DNA of 64,000 bases from Cystobasidiopsis lactophilus (GCA_001599975.1 BCIO01000003.1:1730677-1794676), one strand, 5' to 3'. Shown: positions 45,390-57,327, numbered from the stretch's first letter. The notes: generated from the letters alone by a model not told the origin. Made by a program: numbers and translations.

Positions 45390-45593
45390 TACTAAAGAGC
45401 TCCAGCGAGCCATTAGCATCAAGAAGCAAAAGTCGCACTTTGCGCATTCAAACAAAAACGAGCTTATCGCCCGGTTAACTGCGCGAACTTTTTCTGGCCC
45501 AGGGGAGCGGCCCAAACTAGTCTGAGCACCCCTACTCTCGCCCGCGCCAACGCCCTCACGTGAGCGAAGGTAGCGCGAAGGTACGAGGGAATT

Positions 45594-45654
45594 TTACAAC
45601 ATGCGGAGGTCTACATGCGGGGTACATTGTCCGCCAAAGGACTTGAAATGGGAT

Positions 45655-45655
<1 letters not shown>
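45594..45655 (-). repeat. Diverged third copy of the 65-bp repeat
   Basis: The reverse complement shares AATCCCATTTCA, ATGTAGACCTCCGCAT and nearby bases with the tandem pair at 39102-39293. Confidence 0.5.
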
Positions 45656-45699
<44 letters not shown>

Positions 45700-45725
45700 G
45701 TCGTCGTCGTCGTCATCATCATCTT
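45656..45725 (+). repeat. ATC/GTC trinucleotide microsatellite
   Basis: A run of ATC units broken by a GTC block. It reads as poly-His, poly-Ile or (minus) poly-Asp in shadow frames and is not coding. Confidence 0.9.
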
Positions 45726-45807
45726 GTCGACATCGCGCTTGCGCTTCTGGAGAACTCCAGGCGACGACCGAAACGAGCCTTTTCTCGATTGATGCCGCAG
45801 TCACCGG

Positions 45808-46092
45808 CTCGGCAGTTCCCCTGCGCACCCCTGCCAAATCTCTTTCCATCACGTGACCTTTTTTTCGACACTTATGACACCTTAAGGCGCATATACCCTG
45901 GGCCCACTTCACCGGTAGCTATTGCCAACTGATTCTTCCTCTATGCCCTTTGTTCTCTACTGCTCTTCTCACAACACACCCTTGGGGCCGGTCATTCTGT
46001 TAGTACACGACCCGCCCTTCATGGCTTGTCGTTCGTCCTCTTTTCGCTTCGTTTCTCCACCACCACCACCAGCTCCCTCAAGCGGCGGGCAC
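45808..46092 (-). repeat. Dispersed repeat, copy B, with zinc-knuckle-like remnant
   Basis: Inverted relative of 39288-39590. One minus frame contains CHKCRKKGH, reminiscent of a CCHC zinc knuckle, so the repeat may derive from the first ORF of a retroelement (LINE ORF1 or similar). It is a decayed fragment. Confidence 0.6.
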
Positions 46093-46391
46093 CGCCGGGT
46101 CGTGTTTACCCTCACGAGAAAGCTCAATGGGCTGTGCAGGACGCCAGTGAGCGAGCTAAGATGATTGGATGAGGCAAAGAAGGAACTGCGAGCTCACATC
46201 AAGAGGCGATGGGGCCTGGCCACTGTATGCCCCTCGCGCAAACGGATCCGACTGTCAACGAATGACCACACATCTCTTGGCGTTTGGGATGTCCTTCTCG
46301 TGGCCTGGAAGACGCGGCAAGTTGCTTCGCAAGATAGCTTGCGCCCAGCTGGCAACGCATATGCGACTCCAGTCCACGCTGAGCTGGCGCA

Positions 46392-47874
46392 CTATTGGAA
46401 GCCATCCGGCACGAGCTGTTGAAGCGCATTGACAAACGCAGGTGCGGATTGCTTGCGAGTTGCCGCAGGGTAACCTTGGTCCCAGACGAGAGCCGGCAAG
46501 TCGAGTGGCGGTTGAGCGATCGGTGCCCAAGGCCGTAAATCCAAGCTATCCCGGCCAGCGTCTTCGAGCAAAGCCTTCACCGGCGCTAAGCGTTCATCCT
46601 CGAAGACGACAAGGACTTGACGCTGGCGTTGGGAGCGCTCCGAAAACGAGGTAAGGACCCCCACGAGCGAGAGACCACGCTCGGTCATCAAACGTTTGAA
46701 AGCAGCTTCCATCTCTTGCCACGTCTCTCTCTCGCTCCAGGCCTGTAGCGACAGCGGGACACTCGACAGGCTGAAACGGAACCTGGCGCCGATTTCGTAC
46801 TGCTTGTAATCGCGGCGCAGCAGAGCATAGGAGTCCAGCCTCGAGACATCTTCTTTGAGCGCTTTCAAAGTGTCGTACTGCGCCTTCTCGGCAACCACCG
46901 CGGCCTGCAGAGGTTGGTTTGCCGCCATGGCGGATTGCAAGATTGCGCGGGCCTTGAAGTCGGGCTCTTGCGCTTTGCCCGCAGAGGCTTTGAAATTGGC
47001 CGTATCGATCATGATTGCGCTGCACAGATTTTGATCGGTGTGAGTCTTGGCCTGCGCGACGAGCGCGTAGGGTCAACGTACGACAGGAGAAGAAGCGCCA
47101 AGCCCGCTGGCGCTGTCGGCAGCTGATCCGCGAAGTAGCCGGTCACCAGCGAAGAGCACGAACCAACGGGAACCTGCACCAGCCTGGGCTGTGCCCCGAG
47201 GTGGGCACCCTCGTCGACATGGTGGTCGATGATTGAAACCACTTCGAGGCCGTCGAACAAGGGTGCGCGTTTGTTGTGGTCAACGAGGGCGAGTTTGGCC
47301 CCGCTGTCTCGCAGTATTGAAGGGCTAATGTCATCTTGGAGCACCATGTGGTCGCTGATGGAGAGGGACGCGCTTTCGAAAGCGAAAGTGTTTTCGAGCC
47401 GGAGATTGAGGTCCGTCTTTGCTTGCTGGAAGAAGGGCACGTAGTTCCATTGTTTTGTGCCAGAGCTGTGAGCGAGATACGCAAAGGATAACGCAGAGGC
47501 CGCGGAGTCCAGGTCTGCATTCATTCAGGTCGACTGCACTCACACCCTGAGAAGAATGGCCAACTCACCGCCGCTCTCGTTACCAGTGACGATGACCCAG
47601 CCTTGGGCGTTCCCTGCCCTTGCAGCATCGAGAAAGGCAGCCTTGGCAGCCTTGAGCGAGTCTTGCATTTCCAAGCCTTGCCCTGAGCAGATTGAGGCCG
47701 GGTCCAGCGAGGGGGAGGGGAATAGCCCGCACCTGGGTTTTTGCTAAGGTCAAATGATGCTGGCTTGAAAGACGTCTGTTGTTGGCTCCAGTTCAAAGGC
47801 CAGATTATGCTCAAAAACGCAAACGCGATAAGGATCGCCGCAACGAAGCTGTATCGTGAATCTACCAAGAGCAT
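46392..47874 (-). CDS. PPX1: Exopolyphosphatase, Ppx1-type DHH phosphoesterase, with N-terminal membrane anchor
   Basis: Four exons (47733-47874, 47569-47682, 47085-47514, 46392-47019) give about 437 aa. DHH-family motifs are GWVIVTGNESGDLDSAASA, ALVDHNKRAP and SIIDHHVDEGAH (the DHH motif), followed by a DHHA2-like C-terminal domain. Ppx1 cleaves terminal phosphate from inorganic polyphosphate. The protein begins MLLVDSRYSFVAAILIAFAF, then LSIIWPLNW, a clear signal-anchor absent from the soluble yeast enzyme, so this form may face the ER/vacuole lumen or sit on a membrane. The start is the only ATG in that exon that gives this N-terminus. Confidence 0.82.
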
Positions 47875-48095
47875 GCACTTTGGAGAGAGTTGTTGCGAAG
47901 AATGCTCTGAGCACCAGAGCCCAAGATCGTGGTGGTTCGGGAACTAGGAACACTCGAGTCGGGCAAGAGGCTCGCTCACATTCATCTCTTACCACACCCT
48001 CCACCTACTTGCACCAATGCGTGCCTAAGCTCTGCTCTAGGCTGCGTACAGCATCGTCAGCAGCCGCAACAATCTGCGCTCGTCTCGATCTTATA

Positions 48096-50877
48096 ATGGC
48101 AACGCCTTGGGGTGATCTGCCAGCGCCAATACTCGAGGAACGATTCCTATACGCAAAAGCAGAGCTGCTGGACGATATCCATGCCGCCCCTGGGACTAAG
48201 CTACCCGCGCAATGGCGAGCCTTCACCGACAAGGAGAACCAAAGGCTGCTCGATGCGTGGAGCGATTTGAATGTCGAAGCTCGCAACGCAGCCATTCAAG
48301 CCCGCCTGCGCGGCCTCACCACAGCAGAGCCAACTAGAGAGAAAGAGCGGGAGAAGAACGAGGAGTCGTTTGGCGACCCAGACGCTGTCCTTGCTCCTCA
48401 TCAAGTCCCCGTTGGCCTCGACTCACTCTTCGTGGTGTGCGTTATTTGGCACATGCGTCTGATTGTTCCTATTTTGCTCATCACGCGGAGTGACTCAGCG
48501 ATCTGTTGACCCTGGAGTGCCTTCCGAGTTTCTGGACGGCGTCACACATCCCAATCCTGCCAGGTACTTGGTTCTTTGCCCCTACGACGATCGGTCGCTA
48601 CTCCGCTGTCGATTTCGACCTTGCCAAACGCATAGAATCGTCCTACAAGCAGATTGGAAGCTGGCACCCGAGCTATGGTGACGAACTGGCGGCTGCGGTT
48701 TCGCTTGGGTCGGATGCCGAGCAAAAGTTGAAGGTCGAGCTCGAGGATGTCGCTGTCGATGTCATCTTCCAAGGCCCGGACTCCGCACGCATCTACACCC
48801 GGGGGGTTGCAGGACGACTCTCGAAATCAGTCTTGACCACCTTCTTGTCGTCTGGCCGGATGCATGCAGGGGGGACTTTGGTGCTCCGCGGCTTTGATGC
48901 TGTGAGAAACTATGAACACGTCCAACTTGTAGCAAAGCCGCCTTCTTCCGCTGGTACAACCTCGCCGTCCAAAGTCTCACGGCCAGCCAGCCCGTCCCGC
49001 CCGCCACCCTATGCTCCGTCCGACGACGCTTCCTCTAAAGTAGCATCTGCGGCAGAGAGGCTAGCCAGCATTCTCAAATACAAGTCATCCTCGACGTCGC
49101 TCAAAGAGGCCGCTTCTCGCGTCGATGGACCGTTCCCTACTCTTGCAGAGGCTACCCAGGCGACTGCCTCAAAGCCCGATGGGTTTCGAGTCAATCCCGC
49201 GCAAGAAACCGCAAAGATTGCCTTCGATGATTCTCCGAAAGTCATGGACGACACCTCAAACGTTATGGAGTCGGCTGGGCCGGATCAAGCGCCAAACCAG
49301 GACCATGCTCCATTGACGGACCTGGTTCTCGTAATCCACGGCATCGGGCAGAAGCTGGCGTCGAAGTACGAGTCATTCTCATTCGTCCATGCCGTCAACA
49401 CCTTCCGAGCCAACGTCAACAAGCATTGCTCGGACCCCCAGTTCGAAGAGGTCGTCCGGGGACGCCGCGTCCAGGTGGGTTCTTGTCTTGCCCGAGTTGC
49501 TTTCTCAAAAGTTGATGAGTGAGCGTCGCAGATGCTGCCGATTCGTTGGAGGATCAACCTGAATTTGGACGAGATCGCGCTAGATTCGGACGAAGATTCG
49601 GCCGCCGATGGCCTCGATAATCACTTCACAATGCAGGACATCGAGCCGGCGGGTGCGCTCCAGTTCCCATACGTGAACTTCGCTCACCTCTTGTGATAGG
49701 GATCCCTTTTGTGCGCGAAATGATCTCAAACGTTCTCATTGACATCCCGCACGTAGGTCCGCCCTCTGAGTCTGCAAATGCTGCCATGTTGATGCATCGC
49801 GAGGCAGTACATGTCTCACCACCGGGAGAAGCTGATTGCGGCCGTTGTAAAAGATTCAAACCGCGTATACCGCCTTTTTTGTGCTCGGAATCCGGGCTTC
49901 GACGGCACTGGTAAAGTCCACCTGATCGCGCATTCACTGGGCTCGCCGCTCGGTTGGTACATTTGTTCTCACCTCTAAAGAATTAGAACCTCAATTTTGC
50001 GGTGTAGCCGTTGATATCCTGTCTTACCAGCCGACGAGAGTGCCGCTTCTCAAAGACCTTCCTCTGAAAGCGCTTCGGTCAGAAAAGACCTTTTGCTTCA
50101 ACACGTCCTATTGCTTCTTCTTTGGCTCGCCTGCGGCGTTTTTCTACCTCCTCAATGGCGCCCAACTGATCGCTCGCAAAGGCCGAGCTCGCACTCAAGA
50201 TTCGGCCCCAGACATTGCCCTGGACCGCCCCCGCTACGGTTGTCTATCGATTGACTCGCTATACAACCTGTACAACGTGACTGACCCCGTTGCGTGTAAG
50301 CACTGTCGTGTTTCTAAGGGCGCCTCTCAAAGGGCCACCAGATGCGCTCAACCCGGTCGTGGACAAAGCCTACTCCAAGAAGGTGAAGCCGCAGTCGATC
50401 CAAGCGTCGACCTCCACCATGCTGCACACTGTTAGCTCCAGAATGTCCAAGCTCTTCGAGAATGTCAGCTTTCCGACGTTTTGGACGAGCTCGGGGGACG
50501 CTAAAGCGGCCAGCGAAGCGGAAGAGGCTCCAGGGGAGCCCGAGCCTGCTAGTGCCTCGGCTCCTGCCGAAGAAACATCCGAATCGAAAGCGGACATCCG
50601 AGCCAAGAAACGGTTGGTTCCTGTCGTTACACGCGGACGAGCACACGCTGAAAGGGCGCGAGGTAGGCTGCTGGCTCTAAACCCACTCGGAAATATCGAC
50701 TTCTGGCTTCCCGACGAATCCACTTTCGGAGCCTACTACTCCCTCTTCCTTTCTCACGCATCGTATTGGGCGGATCCCCGCGTCTCCGCCTTTGTAGTGA
50801 CACAGTTGTTCGCCTCGCCCGAGCAGCTCGAAAAGACAAAACACAAGATTGACTTGGACAACCAGGCAAGACAGTAA
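48096..50877 (+). CDS. DDHD-domain phospholipase (phosphatidic-acid-preferring PLA1 type)
   Basis: Exons 48096-48436, 48499-49474, 49532-49652, 49700-49752, 49808-49952, 50008-50295 and 50342-50877 give 819 aa. The N-terminal WWE-like part contains FWTASHIPILPGTWFF; then DLVLVIHGIGQKLASKYESF, LIDIPHYMSHHREKL and the lipase serine motif HLIAHSLGSPLAVDIL; then CFFFGSPAAFF, NVTDPVAYALNPVVDK and a DDHD end IDFWLPDES...SHASYW. The expected nucleophile motif is GHSLG; here the first residue is Ala. Such enzymes hydrolyse phosphatidic acid and act in membrane traffic and mitochondrial lipid turnover. The stop lies 25 bp from the stop of the opposing GT25 gene. Confidence 0.85.
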
Positions 50878-50902
50878 AGCAGTAAAGCCCTGTTTGACGC
50901 TG

Positions 50903-52389
50903 TCAATCGGCTGCCTGCTTCTCCAGCAATCCAAGCGCCTGCAGCGCGCTCCTTTCCAATCGGTCGCGCCACTTGCTGCCGGTGCCCCTGAAAATGTCCG
51001 ATTGGGTGTCCTTGGTCTGGCGGTGCATGCGAGCATAAGCGTCTACGTTTTTGGCATAGTCATGGTCTGGTGCCGCACCTGTACGATTACACTGGGGAAG
51101 ATGGAATACGACTTGAGGCGATTAGTGGCGATCAGGTGTACTGCAAGAGCCATTGAGCTCAACTTGTACACACCCCACTGACTGTCAGCTCTCACCTATC
51201 GCCTGGTCGAATGGTCTAGAGTAAGCAAATGCCGGCGATCGCAAATGACGAAGCTGAAATGGGCAGATCAGTTCGGCCTACCGGTCAGCAAGTACCCCGA
51301 ACAGCCTAGCCCACCATTCGAAGGGCGCCCTGTCTCGAAACAGCGTATGCATGGTTGCATTTGGGGGCATAGGATGGCCTCAGGGCAGGTTCTTCGACTG
51401 ATACGGGCGGGAAGAAATCTTCTTTGGACCAACAGTGTCCTTGCAGCGTCGTGTTCAGCTTAGATGTACCGCGCGGAGCATGAAAGGACGCGAACCCAGC
51501 ATGACAAGATCCCAATCTTGCGGCAGCACCTTCCACACCTTTTCTAAGCGTTCGGCGATGTCAACCTTCAACCAAGCGGATGAGGCTGGGTTGCAAGCGG
51601 AGAGCCAGCAAGTGCGCCTACCTCAAAGTCGATATCGTCTTCTAGTATCAGAGCGCTTGCGTCACCGGACGCGGTAAAGGTCCGGAGCGCCAGGACGTGG
51701 GAATGCCAGCAGGCCACGGCCGCTCTTGAAAGAACGCGCCACCAATGCTTCGACCCATGCTGGCTGTCGGTGTCAATGGCCGGCCGCAAGTGATGAGGAT
51801 GCGAGGAGGGGTTCTTGCCCAGCGCCAGGTCCCTGCGCGAGCCGTTGACGACAGGAATGGGCAGGGAGTCAACGACAGCGACAGCAGCTTCCCTCTTGCC
51901 AAGCTCCCAGTAGTCGGCTCCGGCAAGACGAAGGTCTGCTGCTTCGGGGTCGTCCTGGTACTGGTACACATCGGGGAGGTACAGGTCGTTCAAGCGGTGG
52001 TTGGATAGGGCTCGCGACGACTTTGGTACGCGCTCTGGGCAACCTCGGGGCCTTCCACACCAGCCTTCTGCCTCCCTTTGTGCTTTTACGTTCGACATGA
52101 TGCGAGAGACCACAGAGTGCGTGGCGGCCATAGCGGGCGAGAGGGTAAACTCGAGGTGAAAGCCCTTCGCCAATGCCTGAAGCCGCTTTCTTCGGTCCCG
52201 CCGCGATGGAAGGCTTATTGTATAGATGGTATCGAATTGAAGCGTGTGCGTCCTTGCTACTGCAGAGTGCTTGCGCTTGTGGATTGCGACCATTGTAGCC
52301 AATCTTGGACCTCTCCCTCGACGCCAGAACGCCCCTAGGAGCGCGCACAGGCATAGGGTCAAAGCACACAAGAAATGTCTTGTCTTCAT
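50903..52389 (-). CDS. Glycosyltransferase family 25, type II membrane protein
   Basis: Six exons (51622-52389, 51496-51565, 51315-51439, 51196-51253, 51079-51140, 50903-51016) give about 398 aa. The chosen start, MKTRHFLCALTLCLCALLG, gives a short cytoplasmic tail and signal anchor as in Golgi glycosyltransferases; an in-frame ATG 108 bp upstream is possible. GT25 motifs are IYTISLPSRRDRRKRLQAL, ACWHSHVLAL, ALILEDDIDFEV (DxD-type), DWDLVMLG, AYAVSRQGALRM and PFDQAIVHLIATNRLKSYSI. The sugar and acceptor are unknown. Fungal members are sporadic and related to bacterial LPS and animal collagen galactosyltransferases. Confidence 0.8.
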
Positions 52390-52684
52390 GGTCGTGCACA
52401 AGCTGGCTGTAGGCAGGTGTTCTGAATGGCAGGTATGAAGATTCAGACCGGAATGCCGGCTGGCGGGCAGACTCCTCTCCTGAACACTGGGCATCATGCA
52501 GGCAGCAACCTAGCAGAGCACTAAGCATTCTATTCATTGCTGGAAGATCAGATACGGTCGCTGTCCTGAAGCTTGAATGCTCGTCTCTGGGGCGGCAGAT
52601 GTCACACGGGCATCTTGTCATCTTCTGGTAGAGCGGTGTCTATGAAAAGGGCATTGTACTAGTAAACAGGCAAGGACACGTAGA

Positions 52685-55600
52685 TCACTGCTTGCCCTTG
52701 ATGTCTTTAGCGTTCTCGAAGGCATAGCTGCGAATAAGGCCTGCCCCTCGCAGCCACCCAAGAAAGCTCTTCCAAACGTCTTGACCCTCTCGCTTCTCCC
52801 CTTCTAGAGTTCTCTGATTGCCCTGGTAAGAAGGTCGCAAGGTTAGTGGGCATGACAGCCAGCCGCCGGGTCCAGTCTTACCACGATGAAGAGTGCCTTC
52901 TTGGCCCGGGTCAGCGCAACATTGAGGCGCCGGTGGTTCTCCAAACTGATATGATTTGCGTGAGTCATGAAGTAGGCACGGTGAGTCAACATACAAGCCG
53001 ATGTCTTGGTTCCGGTTGGACCTTACGGTCGACAAAATGATGACCTCCTTCTCCCGGCCCTGGAATGAATCCACAGTGTTGACCTCGAGCTGACCTTCAT
53101 GGAACAGGTTCACTAAAGGTTTCAACTCCTGCTCGAGCCCGGCGTAGAGCTGGAAGCGCAAGTCGGAGAGCAGCGTTGTCTGCGCTGTGTAGGGCGTCAC
53201 CACTCCAATGTCATCAAGCTCCAGATGCTGGTTGCTGCGCAAAAGATCAAGAATCATAGAAGTGATGATTTCGACCTCTCCAAGGTTTTGGCGGCTCTTC
53301 GCGGCCTGGTGCTCTGGCACACTCTGGTCGAGGAAGACGACCTGGCGGCCGTCTGGCAGGAAAGAAGACCTGATTGGATCCTTGGCGACTTCATTGATGG
53401 GTTGAGAGGCCGTGACAAGCTGGGAGTTGTAGAACGCCTGGTTCGAGAAGGCGATAATATCAGGTGCCATGCGGTACTGCTCTTGAAGCATAATCTGATG
53501 ATTCGCTTTATCAGCACACGCAGAAATCGGCTTGGCGTTAAGCGTACCGAGGGGACGTCTGCGCTCCGTCTCGATTGAGCTACATAGAGGGGAGACTACA
53601 ACGGAAGAACGGCGCACCCGAGTTGCTCTTTAAGCTCTCAAACAGGCTGACATTGAAGCCCATCTTGTCGGCTTCCAAGTTCTGTTGAACGGAGGCATTG
53701 GACAGATGCATTCTGGGTCGAGGTATAAGACGCACCGAACAAGTACTTTGGAGCTGTTGGTGGTCTCCAATGAGGACAGCGTGCTCGCATCCTCGGCTGA
53801 GGGGAATCAAAGAAGTTGACTGGTTGCATTGGGCCGCTTCATCCAAAAGAACAAGAGGGAAGTCCAGTTCCTGCGCGAGACCTTGTTATAGCCCTGTCTG
53901 TTAAGCACCGCGGGCATCTCACATCGAGATTTTTGGTGGCTGCACCAGAAGCCGTGGACAGGACGCAGTCACTGCTCGCAAAGACGTCGCGGCGGATGTC
54001 GAGGAAGATGGCTTGACTTCGCTTCCTGGCGCTCTGATGCCGTTTCATGAGTTCGACTGCGGATTACACGTTAAAATCGACGGGATGCAAAACGCCACAG
54101 AAATAACGCACTGATGTACGCCGAATTGGGCGTGCCAGGAGGCAGCGGCTTGTCATCAAGTTTCTCAACCTCTATGCCAAGGATGGAAAGTTCTTTTCGC
54201 GCGGAGGACGCTTCCGAGCGCGCTTCAAATAGGGCACCAAAGCTCGGGTGCTCCTCGACTTTGGTTTCGAAGGAGTATTCCATGCAGTCGTCCGCAACAC
54301 GTTCGGCGGCTCCCATGCGCAAGGGCTTCAAGCCTTGTCTAGCGGCGGCACGCGTCATGTTGTCGACGGCGGCATGCGTCGGTGCACACGCCAAGATGGG
54401 CACTGGGCTTTGAAAGAAATGCTTGAGCAGCAAGAGAATGTGTACGATGGTTTGGGTTTTGCCAGTCTGTGAACGCCATTACTTAGCTTAGACCTGGGTG
54501 TTTGATGCGGTGATCGCTTACCCCGGGCGGCTGTTGGAAATACCCAAAAGTCAGAACCTAAAGCAAGCACGAGGCAAGGTTCGGTGACTGACGCCTTGTA
54601 TCAACGTCAGCCGGTGGTGCAACGCCATTGCGATTGCTTGGATCTGGATGTCGTTCAATGCAGGCTTCAGTTCGGGGTCGCCAGGCATTGTTTGAGCTGG
54701 CAGATGGAGATGCCGTCGAATCCAGCTGTTGACGCGCTGGTCTTGCCTGAAGAGCGCTGACTCGATTTGCAAGGGATCTCTGGTGAGGAGCGAGTGGAGG
54801 CCTGGGACGATGAAGTCTCGTAGGTCGGTGCCTTGCTGGATCAGGGACACCCGGTCGTCGCCGCTCTCAGGACTGAACTTGCTGTCCAAAGTAAATTGCT
54901 CGCGTCGCTGAGCATTGCGGTCGAGGCGGAGCAACTCGACCGCGTTTTTCTGCCGAAGGTAGATGGTGTCGTCGAAGTCGCTGTCGATTCGGACATGGTC
55001 CACAGGGAAGGCCTTGGGCAGTGGCGCTTTGAGCCACAATTGAATCTCGCTGCGGCCGATGAAGGAAATCCGGCCAGTGATCGCTGGACCATCGTCTCTG
55101 GTTGGCCAAGGTCTCAAGACTACAGGGGAGCCAATCCTGGGGCGGGTCTCAGCCAATTCGCTTTGAAGGAGGACGAGGAGTTGCTACAGACTGACCGCAA
55201 GCGATGGCGAGGCAACGGCAGTGGAACCCCGGTGGTGTCCGATACAGCTTGCCCTGCGGCATTGACTTTGACAGAGTTGGCTAAGAGCTGGTAGACTTGA
55301 AGACCGCCATGCGTGAAGTGATGTTCCTTCGGTCGCAAGCGCAAGTCGAAAAGGGTGAGCCTCTCGTCCGGTGAAGGATTCTTGACACTCATGCGGCGCT
55401 CGACTTCGGCTTCGGCCTCTTTCATTTCCAGGTCCTGCGCAGGCGAACCACCGTTGATTAGCGCCTGTGTCTTGGAGCCTGGATGCACGCTCACGATCAT
55501 CCTCGACTGCTTCACAGCGAATTCTCTGACGAGCGCAATAGCGCCAAGGCTTTCGTCGGCCACGAGGATCTTGTCGGCGCCGCTTTTCCGCCTAACATGG

Positions 55601-56028
55601 AACGGAGGGCGAGCCGCCGTCTGGGAGGGCGCTCGAAGCCGCCAGTCGTCGAGGCGAAACAACTCGGCCCCAACTACTCCGGATCGAAGCTTGTAAGCCG
55701 TATCCTCCTCCGTCTCCGCATCAACGGCTTGCTTGGCCAGCTTAGCCAGCTCCGCGACCGAGGGGTTCACATCGTCGATGTCACTCATCTTCCCGCCTTC
55801 TAAGCCCGCCGGTGCAACAGTGCTGTTGGGGTCGTTGTATATCGGTCCGTCGTATAGATGCGACGCGGGGCGGGGCACAGACGCATGAAAGGGGGCCTTG
55901 GCCAAGCCGCTGCCGCCGCGAGCTGCGACCGCTGTTCGCCACGAGCGGTTTGAAGTGGCTGGTGCTCGCACCGGGAAGTTGATCATTGCTCTGGTGGACA
56001 CCAGAAAAGGAACAGGGGGGACAGCCAT
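52685..56028 (-). CDS. UPF1-like superfamily 1 DNA/RNA helicase
   Basis: A multi-exon gene; the first exon runs from 56028 to about 55187 and starts MAVPPVPFLVSTRAMINFPV, Arg/Ser-rich and presequence-like. The helicase core has LIQ-GPPG-TGKTQTIVHIL (Walker A), ACAPTHAAVDNM (Ia), LVLLDEAAQCNQ (II, DEAA), VLIGDHQQLQ (III), QYRMAPDIIAFSNQAFYN, GVVTPYTAQ, NTVDSFQGREKEVIILS (V) and RRLNVALTRAKKALFIVG (VI). This is the Upf1-like SF1B group that includes Hcs1/IGHMBP2 and Dna2. I cannot place it more exactly; the presequence hints at mitochondria. A 9-nt exon at 54522-54530 encodes only PPG of Walker A. Not all junctions were resolved. Confidence 0.78.
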
Positions 56029-56305
56029 TCGGTGCGAGGGCCTGAGCGGCGAACCCTGCGGGCAGAAAGTTCCTAGCGCGCCAAAAGAAGACGTCTTCTG
56101 GCGTCCGTGCGAAGCCCCGAGGGCAAGGCTGACGCGAGGTTGACGCGCTTCACCTCGAAAGCACGGTCAAAACCATCCAGGAGTCATCGAGTCTTCGCCG
56201 GCTGTGTCCAAAAGCGAGCCCTCGCATTTTCGTAGGCTCGTTCTCGTTCGACGGCGACCCTTAGAATCAAGTTGAAGAACTTGTCGCCTCCATTCACAAC
56301 ACTAA

Positions 56306-57327
56306 ATGTCTTCTACAAAACGAGCAATGGAGACGGACTCCACCGACCAGGAGATGGTCGATGTCGACTTTGATTTTTTCGACCTCAAAGAGGTGGATTT
56401 TCACGGGCTGTCGACGCTGTTGAAGCAACTCTTCTCGCACGACGCCAAGGACCTCGACATCTCTGGGCTCAGCAACTTCATCATTGAGCAAAAGATGGGC
56501 AGCACCGTCAAGTGCGACGGCGAGGACGAGGATCCCTATGCCTTTTGCTCCGTGTTGAACCCAGCGGCCAGCTCGTCGGTGAGCTCACTTTCACCGCTGG
56601 TTCCTCGTCTTTGAAGCTCATCGCCTCCTACTTTGCTCGAAAGACCCAGCCGGCTGTGTCTCAATTGGCCACCTACCTCTTAGAACGAGCCAAAAGCGTG
56701 CCCGCTGCAAAGCTTTCTGCAGACCTGCTCGAGAGGTCGATTGCGCAAGGGCCAGAGAGCCTCAATCTTGTTGGTATATTGCTGAACGAGCGCTTGATCA
56801 ACATGCCGCCTCAAATCACCTCTCCCTTCCTCCGACTACTGAACGAGGAGATGGAGGCTGCTGCTAAGGAGGCAAGTGGATGTTTCGTGCTTTGCACTTG
56901 AATTCAGCGCTCAAACAAAGGCGCAGGGCTTGCCGTTCGGCCTTCAACACCTTCTGGTCGTCTCCCGCGTGTTTGTGCCGGCGGCCGCCGAATCCGACGG
57001 CGAGGTGCACCAAGCGGCGGGTGGCAACAAAAAGCAAAAGAAGAACAAGCGCAAAACTCAGCAATCACAAGAAGAGGAGTTCTATGCGTATCATATCGAG
57101 GATGAGATCATCTCCCAAGTTGGTGCCAGTTTTTTCGTAGCAGAGGAGCATCGCCTGATTCTGGAGACCGCCAGTTTGCCACGGAAACAGCCGACTTCAA
57201 GTTCGTCAATGCTCCGGCGCGGGACGAGGACTCCTTTGGGGTGGACACCAAAGGGCGGATTATGTTGCTAGAGGTGGCAAAGTTGCCCGCACTCATCGAA
57301 AAGCTGGACCAAGAGGGCGACCTATGA
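56306..57327 (+). CDS. BCP1: BCCIP/Bcp1 nuclear export and ribosome-biogenesis chaperone
   Basis: Four exons (56306-56578, 56650-56871, 56921-57118, 57175-57327) give 281 aa. Motifs are MVDVDFDFFDLKEVDFHGL, MGSTVKCDGEDEDPYAFCSV, AVSQLATYLLERAKS, NLVGILLNERLINMPPQI and EEEFYAYHIEDEII. Bcp1 chaperones Rpl23 and helps export Mss4. The second intron (56872-56920) begins GCAAGT; a normal GT donor nearby would break the frame. A Lys/Gln-rich insert (NKKQKKNKRKTQQ) precedes the EEEFYAYH motif. Confidence 0.85.

Noticed and set aside
45601-45792. Poly-Ile/Val or poly-His protein
   Set aside because: It is a product of reading the ATC/GTC microsatellite in different frames.
51254-51314. GC-AG intron in the GT25 gene
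   Set aside because: A GT donor (GTGGGC after the ATG codon) with the acceptor before CTTCGTCATT keeps the frame and gives the expected HLRSPAFAYS motif, so a GC donor is not needed.
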